A stretch of DNA of 8,501 nucleotides, from assembly GCA_003232595.1 (NCBI GenBank), contig QIIJ01000296.1, forward strand, positions 1-8,501. The letters are read 5' to 3'. Source of the stretch: Aurantimonadaceae bacterium. Its GTDB lineage: Bacteria; Pseudomonadota; Alphaproteobacteria; Rhizobiales; Rhizobiaceae. Below the pieces are notes generated by a model that saw nothing but the letters and a program-made list of their open reading frames with translations, searched no databases and had not been told where the DNA came from. Shown one piece after another: positions 1 to 5,559 of the stretch; within the stretch, counting starts at the first letter, position 1; the number at the start of each line of letters is the position of its first letter. A program made the translations under genes and the position numbers.

Positions 1-158
1 TGAATATGGGCAATTGCCGCTCCTTCACGAGCTGCTTCAATCGCTGCCTCAGCAATTTGCTCAGGTGTCACCGGCACTTTATCTGACCGACCGGTACTGT
101 CACCGGACCCGGTTACGGCACAGGTGATAAAAACATCACGGTTTTGCGAGAGCCCCAT
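1..158 (-). CDS. BKACE family (3-keto-5-aminohexanoate cleavage protein-like), 5' end only
   Basis: The first 52 codons are in the window and the gene runs off its left edge. The protein begins MGLSQNRDVFITCAVTGSGD and continues through VPVTPEQIAEAAIEAAREGAAIAHI at residues 28-52. This is the N-terminal strand, substrate loop and first helix of the BKACE (DUF849) family. These are metal-dependent TIM-barrel enzymes that cleave beta-keto acids with acetyl-CoA, giving a CoA thioester and acetoacetate. The family motif H-x-H binds the metal; His51 and Ile52 are visible and the next codon is cut off. The ATG at 156-158 follows a good AGGAGA ribosome binding site about 7 nt upstream. Family members act on different substrates (3-keto-5-aminohexanoate, dehydrocarnitine and others), and the visible part cannot tell which. 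The family call is secure; the substrate is unknown. Confidence 0.85.
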   Translation of the reverse strand, partial: MGLSQNRDVFITCAVTGSGDSTGRSDKVPVTPEQIAEAAIEAAREGAAIAHI

Positions 159-214
159 ATTCCATTCTCCTGTTTTCGACAGAGTAGCCATAATCTGGAA
201 TATTGGAATTGGTT

Positions 215-277
215 TTTTGCGTTGTTTTTTCTTTTCTTCCTTTTCCTCCAAGGGCGGAAGAAAAACGAAAAGCAAAA
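215..277. repeat. Imperfect inverted repeat, pyrimidine/purine arms
   Basis: TTTTCTTCC at 232-240 is perfectly complementary to GGAAGAAAA at 256-264, with a 15-nt loop. Pairing can continue outward with interruptions: 225-229 with 267-271 (one G-T pair), then 215-220 with 272-277 after a four-base bulge. In a transcript of the minus-strand BKACE gene this would lie in the leader, ending roughly 55 nt before the start codon. It may be a leader structure or an operator, or simply a result of skewed base composition. Confidence 0.35.
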
Positions 278-302
278 TCCAGCCTCTTCCCGCTGGTATA
301 GG

Positions 303-314
303 ATGATCGATCAT
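303..314. repeat. 12-bp perfect palindrome ATGATCGATCAT
   Basis: A perfect 12-bp palindrome about 100 bp upstream of mccA and 145 bp upstream of the BKACE start. It could be an operator for a dimeric regulator of the divergent genes. It is short enough to occur by chance, and I do not recognise a matching regulator motif. Confidence 0.25.
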
Positions 315-322
315 GAAAAATG

Positions 323-346
323 TTTCAACACCCGAGAAATTTCAAC
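323..346. repeat. Direct repeat TTTCAAC, 17-bp spacing
   Basis: TTTCAAC occurs at 323-329 and again at 340-346. The second copy overlaps the palindrome GAAATTTC (336-343). The repeats lie upstream of the weak mccA promoter candidate, so they could be tandem regulator half-sites. No known motif was recognised. Confidence 0.2.
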
Positions 347-409
347 GTTCATCCGCAGAAAATTTTGTTTGCGCTGGAAACTGCTGAATAAATTGATAGT
401 AGTGTCGCC

Positions 410-2353
410 ATGATTAAATCGTTGCTTGTTGCAAATCGGGGCGAAATTGCCTGCCGAGTTATCAAAACCGCCCGCACCATGGGCATTCGTACAATTGCCG
501 TTTATTCTGATGCGGACAAAAATGCGCTTCATGTCAAACAGGCTGATGAGGCCTACAGACTGGGTCCGGCACCTGTGTCGGATTCCTATTTGCGTGCCGG
601 ACGTATCTTGAAAATTGCCACAGATGCAGGCGTCGACGCCATTCATCCCGGCTATGGCTTTTTGTCCGAAAATGCGGATTTTGCCGAACTGTGCGCCGAA
701 GCCGGAATGATATTTGTCGGGCCACCCCCGGCAGCCATTCGCGCGATGGGGCTAAAGGACAAGGCCAAGATCATCATGAGTAAAGCAGGGGTGCCGGTGG
801 TGCCCGGCTATCATGGTGACAAGCAGGATGCCGAGTTTCTCAAGCGAAAAGCCTACGAAACCGGCTACCCGGTATTGATCAAGGCAGTTGCCGGCGGTGG
901 TGGCAAGGGCATGCGCCGGGCCGACAAGGCCATCGAATTTGATGCAAGCCTTGAAGCGGCCAAACGCGAAGCACTCTCATCTTTTGGCAATGACAAAATG
1001 TTGATAGAAAAATATGTGACGGCCCCCCGCCACATCGAGATTCAGGTTTTTGCCGACAGTCATGGCAATGTTGTACATCTGTTTGAGCGGGACTGTTCGC
1101 TGCAACGCCGTCATCAAAAAGTTATTGAGGAAGCTCCGGCTCCGGGAATGAGCGATGAGGTTCGCCAAAAAATGGGGGAGGCCGCGTGCGATGCAGCTCG
1201 GGCGGTGGGCTATCAGGGAGCCGGTACGGTTGAATTTATCGTTGACGGGGAAGGGGGGCTTACAACTGACGGCTTTTATTTCATGGAAATGAATACAAGG
1301 TTGCAGGTCGAACACCCGGTCACCGAAGCAATTACCGGCACCGATCTTGTCGAGTGGCAATTGTGTGTAGCCAACGGCGAGAAGCTGCCACTTGCTCAGG
1401 ATGAATTGCAGATAAACGGACATGCGGTGGAGGCGCGGTTATATGCCGAAGATCCGGGCGCCGGGTTCTTGCCTTCCACAGGCAGGCTTGAATATGTTGA
1501 ATTTCCTGACAATGTCCGCGTCGATACCGGGGTTGAGACCGGCGATGAGATCACCCCGTTTTATGATCCGATGATTGCCAAACTGATTGTTCATGACGAG
1601 AACCGTGAAGCTGCGATCGATAAACTGCAGCGGTCTTTGCTAAAAACCGTCATTGCCGGTCCGAAAACCAATATAGCCTTCCTGCTCGAATTGAGCGAAA
1701 ATGCGATATTCAGAAGCGGCACATTTGATACCGCCCTGATAGATGACAATCTGGAAAGCCTGACCGGGCCGGAAGATATCGACAGCCGTCTGGAAGCTGC
1801 CGGAATTGTTGCACTTGTGCGCAAGGAGCAGGCCAGAATTTCGTCAAAGGTGACTGTAAGCTCGCCCTGGTCGCTTAATGATGCATTTTCAAACGGACAG
1901 GCCCGCAGACAACAGTTCAAATATGTGGTGGATACAGAAGAACGAAGCTGCCCCCTTATTTTTGATGGTGCCGATATTCATGTTCTGGACAGCGATAACA
2001 CCCCGATTGATCCGCCGCCAGAGTATAATGTGGTTGATACTCCAGCCAGGGTTTATATTTTGAAAAACGGACGGCAGCTAAAGCTGGAGCCGTATATCGC
2101 CAGCGCCAATGTTGCAGGCAGCGGGGACAGTGATGGAAAGGTGCGGGTACCTATGCATGGTCGGATCGTCAGCGTCAGCGTTGCTGATGGTGATGCAGTC
2201 GATGCTGGAGATTTGTTATTTGCCGTTGAGGCAATGAAAATGGAGCATGCAGTTGTTGCACCGCACGCCGGGATCATTGCTGAATGCGTTGTCGTGATCG
2301 GGCAGCAAATGGAAGATGGTGCTGTTGGATTGAGGATTGAAGCTGCTGAATAG
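410..2353 (+). CDS. mccA: Biotin-dependent acyl-CoA carboxylase alpha subunit, probably 3-methylcrotonyl-CoA carboxylase
   Basis: The 647-residue protein has the full alpha-subunit layout. The biotin carboxylase N-domain (from residue 1, LLVANRGEIA) is followed by an ATP-grasp domain with the glycine-rich loop AGGGGKGM (161-168), the motif FERDCSLQRRHQKVIEEAPAP and the catalytic stretch EMNTRLQVEH (293-302, with Glu293, Asn295 and Arg297). After that come the biotin carboxylase C-domain, a linker region and a C-terminal biotinyl domain with AMKMEH, where Lys610 is the biotin site, 37 residues from the end. It would carboxylate its own biotin with ATP and bicarbonate in the cytoplasm for a partner carboxyltransferase. 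Details such as AIRAMGLKDKAKIIMSKAGVPVVPGYHG and TDLVEWQLCVANGEKLPLAQDE fit the leucine-degradation enzyme better than propionyl-CoA carboxylase. The ATG gives the canonical N-terminus but has no good ribosome binding site. No carboxyltransferase (beta) gene lies in the window. Confidence 0.9.
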   Translation: MIKSLLVANRGEIACRVIKTARTMGIRTIAVYSDADKNALHVKQADEAYRLGPAPVSDSYLRAGRILKIATDAGVDAIHPGYGFLSENADFAELCAEAGMIFVGPPPAAIRAMGLKDKAKIIMSKAGVPVVPGYHGDKQDAEFLKRKAYETGYPVLIKAVAGGGGKGMRRADKAIEFDASLEAAKREALSSFGNDKMLIEKYVTAPRHIEIQVFADSHGNVVHLFERDCSLQRRHQKVIEEAPAPGMSDEVRQKMGEAACDAARAVGYQGAGTVEFIVDGEGGLTTDGFYFMEMNTRLQVEHPVTEAITGTDLVEWQLCVANGEKLPLAQDELQINGHAVEARLYAEDPGAGFLPSTGRLEYVEFPDNVRVDTGVETGDEITPFYDPMIAKLIVHDENREAAIDKLQRSLLKTVIAGPKTNIAFLLELSENAIFRSGTFDTALIDDNLESLTGPEDIDSRLEAAGIVALVRKEQARISSKVTVSSPWSLNDAFSNGQARRQQFKYVVDTEERSCPLIFDGADIHVLDSDNTPIDPPPEYNVVDTPARVYILKNGRQLKLEPYIASANVAGSGDSDGKVRVPMHGRIVSVSVADGDAVDAGDLLFAVEAMKMEHAVVAPHAGIIAECVVVIGQQMEDGAVGLRIEAAE

Positions 2354-2367
2354 AAGTGGTCCGGTGT

Positions 2368-2384
2368 AAGTCGCCTCCCGACTT
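2368..2384 (+). other. Small stem-loop after mccA
   Basis: AAGTCG (2368-2373), a 5-nt CCTCC loop, then CGACTT (2379-2384) make a perfect 6-bp stem 15 nt after the mccA stop. The downstream sequence has only a broken T-run, so it would be a weak terminator, or an mRNA end-stabilising or attenuating structure. Confidence 0.3.
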
Positions 2385-2443
2385 TCTGTGGGTTTGGCCG
2401 ATCGATAGTTTAAAATCGCCGGTTTGCGTCATAGGGTGCTGCC

Positions 2444-2875
2444 ATGGCTTTGAATCTGGTAAAACTATGCGTGGGCATCAACGCCCCGGAGGAGCTGCAG
2501 GCTTCGCTCGACAGGCGGCTGGAACAGCGGCAGGTTGCAGGAAAAGCGCTCTATTCGTGGCACACAACACGCATGGTGCCAAAGCGCCGCGACGAACTTT
2601 TAAACGGTGGTTCCCTCTATTGGGTGATAAAGGGCAATATCCAGGTTCGTCAATTCTTGCAGGATATTGAGATATTTACCGATACAGAGGGGATCAGGCG
2701 GTGCAAACTGATCCTTGAACCGAGACTGGTAATAACACGCTGGCAACCGAGAAGGGCCTTTCAGGGCTGGCGATACCTCGAACAGAAAGATGCCCCGCGG
2801 GATCTGAAAAAAGGCGAAATTGACAGAATACCAGCGGAACTGCAGCGCGAACTGGCCAGTCTCGGACTGCTTTGA
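2444..2875 (+). CDS. DUF1489 family protein, function unknown
   Basis: A 143-residue protein that matches the DUF1489 family throughout, a small family I know from alphaproteobacteria. Recognisable parts are MALNLVKLCVG at the N-terminus, HTTRMVPKRRDELL at 40-53, GGSLYWVIKGNIQVRQ at 55-70, CKLILEPRLV at 87-96, and AFQGWRYLEQKDAPRDL at 105-121, ending in ELASLGLL. No signal peptide or membrane segment is visible, so it is probably cytoplasmic. The ATG has an AGGG about 8 nt upstream. It lies 90 bp after mccA and 143 bp before mipZ on the same strand, so it may be read with either or alone. The family has no assigned biochemical role that I know of. The length looks complete. Confidence 0.88.
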   Translation: MALNLVKLCVGINAPEELQASLDRRLEQRQVAGKALYSWHTTRMVPKRRDELLNGGSLYWVIKGNIQVRQFLQDIEIFTDTEGIRRCKLILEPRLVITRWQPRRAFQGWRYLEQKDAPRDLKKGEIDRIPAELQRELASLGLL

Positions 2876-3018
2876 CTGCCCGGCCAGTGCTGGTTAATTT
2901 GTATTGCCAGACAAAAAATTTACCAAAACATCAGATAAGCCCTTCATTTCCACAAGTGCTATCGATTCTGATATCGTTATGATTGTATAGTCCTTTAGGG
3001 GCACCAGCCGGGATTGAC
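2876..3018 (+). other. Intergenic region upstream of mipZ
   Basis: A 143-bp A/T-rich gap that probably holds the mipZ promoter. I see no convincing terminator for the DUF1489 gene; CCAGTGCTGG at 2886-2895 is a palindrome too tight to form a proper hairpin. Confidence 0.5.
2964..2991 (+). promoter_or_regulatory. Candidate mipZ promoter: -10-like TATAGT with upstream GANTC site
   Basis: TATAGT at 2986-2991 is a fair -10 element and would start transcription near 2998, giving a leader of about 20 nt before the ATG at 3019. No good -35 hexamer sits 16-18 nt upstream. That position is instead taken by GATTC (2964-2968), a GANTC site of the kind methylated by CcrM in alphaproteobacteria. In Caulobacter, mipZ and ftsZ transcription has been reported to depend on CcrM methylation. 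The assignment here is inference from position. Confidence 0.4.
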
Positions 3019-3963
3019 ATGGGAACAGAATTTAACATTAGCGAGAGCAAGTTGCAAACCGGCGACCCGAAAAGCGCCCATGTGATTGTATGCGGCAATG
3101 AAAAAGGTGGCTCAGGTAAAACCACGATTTCAATGCATATGGTTGTGGCATTGCTGAAAACCGGATACCGGGTGGCAACAATTGACCTCGACAGCCGCCA
3201 GCGTTCGTTCTCACGCTATATTGAAAATCGCAGAAACTGGGCCAGACTAAACCGGTTACAGCTGGAATTGCCCGACCACTTTGAATTGAACCGCTCTACT
3301 CGCGACAGTGCCAACGAAAGTGATTCTGAGGATTTTTCGAGGTTTGCCAATATACTGGCAGAAATTGAGCGCAGCCACGATTTTGTCGTAATAGACACGC
3401 CAGGTTCCGATAATTATTTGATGCGTCTCGCCCATTCATTGGCAGATACATTGACTACCCCGTTAAACGATTCATTTATCGATTTTGATGTGCTGGGTAA
3501 AGTAGACGCCAAAACCCACGAAATCTACGACATCAGTCACTATGCGATGATGGTCAAAGAAGCCCGCCGTCAAAGGCGAATAGCCGATAGTCGGATGCTG
3601 GACTGGGTTGTTGTGCGCAATCGGCTCGCCTCGCTGTCTTCCCGCAATCAGGTCAATTTACACAACAGCCTGAAGGAATTGTCCTCAAAGCTTGGGTTTC
3701 GGGTGGCCGATGGTATTTCAGAGCGGGTAATATTTCGCGAATTCTTTCCAATGGGACTGACGGCACTGGATGATCTTGACCACGAAACCCTCGGCACAAG
3801 GCCAACAATGTCGCATTTGTCAGCCAGACAGGAAATTCGCCAATTGCTCTCGGCTTTGAAGCTGCCGATTGATGATCGTGGAAAAAGAAGAGCTGATGCG
3901 CGCAGGGTTTGGCTCGATTCTGCCTTCAAGCCGTTAGAAATACCGGATATTTTTGCAGATTAA
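3019..3963 (+). CDS. mipZ: MipZ-like division-plane positioning ATPase (ParA/MinD family)
   Basis: The 314-residue protein from ATG 3019 has a deviant Walker A motif NEKGGSGKTT at 27-36 (signature Lys29, P-loop Lys34), the switch-I region IDLDSRQRSFSRYIENRR starting at Ile55, and Walker B VVIDTPGSD around Asp126. PLNDSFIDFDVLG (148-160) and DWVVVRNRLASLSSRN (195-210) are characteristic of MipZ rather than ParA or MinD. In Caulobacter, MipZ binds ParB near the origins, forms polar gradients and blocks FtsZ polymerisation away from midcell. This protein carries about 16 extra N-terminal residues compared with the Caulobacter protein as I remember it. A TTG at 2983 would add 12 more residues but lies before or within the putative promoter, so ATG 3019 is preferred although its ribosome binding site (GGGA, 5 nt spacing) is modest. 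The VWA gene follows after 58 bp. Confidence 0.9.
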   Translation: MGTEFNISESKLQTGDPKSAHVIVCGNEKGGSGKTTISMHMVVALLKTGYRVATIDLDSRQRSFSRYIENRRNWARLNRLQLELPDHFELNRSTRDSANESDSEDFSRFANILAEIERSHDFVVIDTPGSDNYLMRLAHSLADTLTTPLNDSFIDFDVLGKVDAKTHEIYDISHYAMMVKEARRQRRIADSRMLDWVVVRNRLASLSSRNQVNLHNSLKELSSKLGFRVADGISERVIFREFFPMGLTALDDLDHETLGTRPTMSHLSARQEIRQLLSALKLPIDDRGKRRADARRVWLDSAFKPLEIPDIFAD

Positions 3964-3981
3964 ACGGCAAAGTAACCAGAT

Positions 3982-4012
3982 TTGACTTGTTTCTTCCACT
4001 ATTGATATCAAT
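3982..4012 (+). promoter_or_regulatory. Possible promoter overlapping a 12-bp palindrome before the VWA gene
   Basis: TTGACT (3982-3987), an 18-nt spacer and TATCAA (4006-4011) resemble a sigma-70-type promoter. Its -10 lies inside the perfect palindrome ATTGATATCAAT (4001-4012). Initiation would fall at about 4018-4020, only a few bases before the ATG at 4022, which lacks a ribosome binding site. The palindrome could be a repressor site. The alternative is simple read-through from mipZ. Confidence 0.35.
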
Positions 4013-4021
4013 TATGGTGCC

Positions 4022-4780
4022 ATGGCTGGAAAATATAAACCTGTTGAATCGTCAAAACCCGGCAAAAATGCACCTTCTGTTCGCAAGGATGGCGCGCTGC
4101 ACGACCATGGTTCGGGCAAAACCGAAATCAGCCATTTCCTCAAACAGGCCAGCAAAATCAATTCGGCCGGCGGGCAGGGCCGGTTGATATTTGCAATGGA
4201 TGCCACCATGAGCCGCCAGCCGACATGGGATGTGGCCTGCGAAATTCAGGCTGAGATGTTTTCCGCGGCCGACAAAACCAACGGCCTTGCTATTCAACTG
4301 GTTTACTTTCGCGGATTTGGCGAGTGCCGTGCGTCAAAATGGGTTGTTAAAAGCACCGCCTTAAGAGAACTGATGAGCAGTATATCCTGCCGCGGCGGTC
4401 GTACCCAGATAGGAAAGGTGTTGACCCATGCGCGCAAAGAAGCTGCAAAGTTCCCCGCTCACAATAAAGTCAGCGCGCTCGTGTTTGTGGGAGATGCCAT
4501 GGAAGAATCGATCGATGACCTGGCCCACCGGGCTGGAGAACTGAGACTATTGGGCATTCCGGCTTTCATGTTTCAGGAAGGCCATGATATTCTTGCAGAG
4601 AGGGCGTTTCGGGAAGTGGCAAAACTTTCAGGTGGTGCCTATATGAAATTTGATCAGGGATCTGCTGCTGAACTGGCAAAACTGTTGTCAGCCGTCGCTA
4701 AATATGCCAGTGGCGGGTTAAAAGCCCTGAGTGGTACAAGCGACAGGACAGCAAGGGGACTGCTTGAACAACTGCGCTGA
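4022..4780 (+). CDS. VWA-domain protein with MIDAS-like metal site, function unknown
   Basis: The 252-residue protein has a polar N-terminal tail (1-40) followed by a von Willebrand A fold. The first strand ends RLIFAMDATMSRQPTWD, giving a MIDAS motif D60-x-T62-x-S64 in place of the usual DxSxS. Thr128 in GGRTQIG and Asp158 in LVFVGDAMEE occupy the second and third MIDAS positions, so metal binding looks intact. The C-terminal part (LGIPAFMFQEGHD, LSGGAYMKFDQGSAAEL) completes the Rossmann-like fold. There is no signal peptide or membrane segment, so it is probably cytoplasmic. I recall closely similar alphaproteobacterial proteins carrying DATxSRxPTWD near J-protein genes, but none with a proven role. 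Such domains usually mediate metal-dependent protein binding. It sits 58 bp after mipZ and 42 bp before the J-protein gene, suggesting shared expression. ATG 4022 has no visible ribosome binding site. Confidence 0.85.
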   Translation: MAGKYKPVESSKPGKNAPSVRKDGALHDHGSGKTEISHFLKQASKINSAGGQGRLIFAMDATMSRQPTWDVACEIQAEMFSAADKTNGLAIQLVYFRGFGECRASKWVVKSTALRELMSSISCRGGRTQIGKVLTHARKEAAKFPAHNKVSALVFVGDAMEESIDDLAHRAGELRLLGIPAFMFQEGHDILAERAFREVAKLSGGAYMKFDQGSAAELAKLLSAVAKYASGGLKALSGTSDRTARGLLEQLR

Positions 4781-4802
4781 GCAGGTATCGGCGCTGCAGT
4801 TG
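4769..4802 (+). repeat. Inverted repeat spanning the VWA stop codon
   Basis: CAACTGC (4769-4775) pairs perfectly with GCAGTTG (4796-4802), enclosing the VWA stop codon at 4778-4780 in a 20-nt loop. GCGC blocks inside could extend the stem with a small bulge. It ends about 12 nt before the ribosome binding site of the J-protein gene and could affect translational coupling. It has no T-tail, so it is not a terminator. Confidence 0.3.
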
Positions 4803-4822
4803 GAGCAAAGGACAAGGTGAAT

Positions 4823-5512
4823 ATGTCGGGATTTTTGCTGATAGTGTTTCTGGCTTTGACAATGGGCCTGATATTGTTGAAATCGCCGCCGGAAAAACTG
4901 GCGCGGGCCATTCGCTTTTCCGGCCCGGTGATTATGATCGGTATTGGCGTCGTGTTGCTGTTCTTAAACCGGATTGCGGCAGCGCTGCCTTTGATTGGGT
5001 TTGGGCTGGCGCTTTATGGCCGTGCCCGTTCAGTAAGACCAATTGGCGGTTCAACTGCAGGCCCAAGTTCCAATGTGCGTTCAGCGGCCCTTGAAATGGA
5101 GCTGGATCATGATACCGGTGAGATGGACGGTATGGTATTGGCAGGCTCATTTGAAGGGCGGGTACTCAGTGATCTGAGTGAAACAGAATTGCAGGAGCTT
5201 CTGCTGGAACTGAAAAATGACGAAGAGAGCCTTTTGCTGCTACAGGCTTATTTTGACCGCCGCATTCCCGGCTGGCGTGAAAACGCTAATAGCGGTTTTG
5301 GTTCGGGGCATGTTGCAGCGTCTGGCACGGGCCCCATGAGCAAGCAGGAGGCCTATGAGGTGCTGGGGCTTGGCCCGGAAGCCGGGCCTGGGGATATCCG
5401 CAAGGCCCACAGACGGCTGATGAAAGGGATGCATCCCGACAGCGGCGGCTCCACCTTTCTTGCTACGAAAATCAACGAGGCCAAGGAAGTTCTTTTGGAC
5501 GGTCATTCCTGA
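4823..5512 (+). CDS. Membrane-anchored J-domain protein, Pam18/Tim14 (TimB)-like
   Basis: The 229-residue protein opens with a hydrophobic segment (FLLIVFLALTMGLILL, about 4-19) and, after a short charged stretch, a second long hydrophobic region (about 36-70) holding one or two more membrane spans. A middle domain (about 90-150) includes LEMELDHDTGEMDGMVLAGS and LLLLQAYFDRRIPGWRE. The last 57 residues form a compact J-domain with EAYEVLGLG, AHRRLMKGMHPDSGG (His204-Pro205-Asp206) and KINEAKEVLL. That C-terminal pattern resembles mitochondrial Pam18/Tim14 more than DnaJ itself; the Caulobacter relative has been called TimB. The HPD motif should stimulate an Hsp70 ATPase at the cytoplasmic face of the inner membrane. 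There is no Gly/Phe or zinc-finger region. ATG 4823 has AAGG 5 nt upstream; an in-frame GTG at 4817 is possible. It is the last gene of the mipZ-VWA-J group and converges with the carboxypeptidase gene. Confidence 0.88.
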   Translation: MSGFLLIVFLALTMGLILLKSPPEKLARAIRFSGPVIMIGIGVVLLFLNRIAAALPLIGFGLALYGRARSVRPIGGSTAGPSSNVRSAALEMELDHDTGEMDGMVLAGSFEGRVLSDLSETELQELLLELKNDEESLLLLQAYFDRRIPGWRENANSGFGSGHVAASGTGPMSKQEAYEVLGLGPEAGPGDIRKAHRRLMKGMHPDSGGSTFLATKINEAKEVLLDGHS

Positions 5513-5559
5513 TATCCCTTACTCAATACATACAAACAAACGGGAATTATTTTGGTTAC

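Larger units (their letters stand above)
159..409. other. Divergent intergenic region between BKACE gene and mccA
   Basis: About 250 bp with no convincing gene; the short ORFs here lack ribosome binding sites and familiar sequence. It should carry promoters for both flanking genes, but I cannot name a clear -35/-10 pair. For mccA the best candidate is TTGTTT (365-370), 16 nt, AATAAA (387-392), which is weak. The region contains a pyrimidine-only tract (225-249) that can fold back on a purine-rich tract (256-277), a 12-bp palindrome at 303-314 and two copies of TTTCAAC at 323 and 340, listed separately. Confidence 0.6.

Noticed and set aside
124..413. Plus-strand ORFs of 60 and 89 residues before mccA
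   Set aside because: They start inside the antisense BKACE gene, run through the low-complexity pyrimidine/purine tracts, lack ribosome binding sites and show no protein-like pattern.
311..646. Minus-strand 111-residue ORF across the mccA start
   Set aside because: It overlaps the well-supported mccA coding sequence, has no ribosome binding site and reads as an antisense shadow.
977..1423. Minus-strand 148-residue ORF inside mccA
   Set aside because: It is antisense to the biotin carboxylase core motifs, with no recognisable protein features.
2356..2670. 104-residue ORF overlapping the DUF1489 gene in another frame
   Set aside because: The DUF1489 frame matches a known family end to end; this frame does not.
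2983..3018. TTG start adding 12 residues to MipZ
   Set aside because: It lies at the -10-like element and has no ribosome binding site; ATG 3019 is already long for the family.
4106..4126. HGSGKT in the VWA protein as a Walker A motif
   Set aside because: The required first glycine is missing (His in its place) and it lies in a polar tail before the VWA fold, so it is probably chance.
5513..5559. Bidirectional terminator between the converging J-protein and carboxypeptidase genes
   Set aside because: The 47-bp gap has no stem with adequate pairing or a proper T-run; termination may use Rho or lie within the genes.
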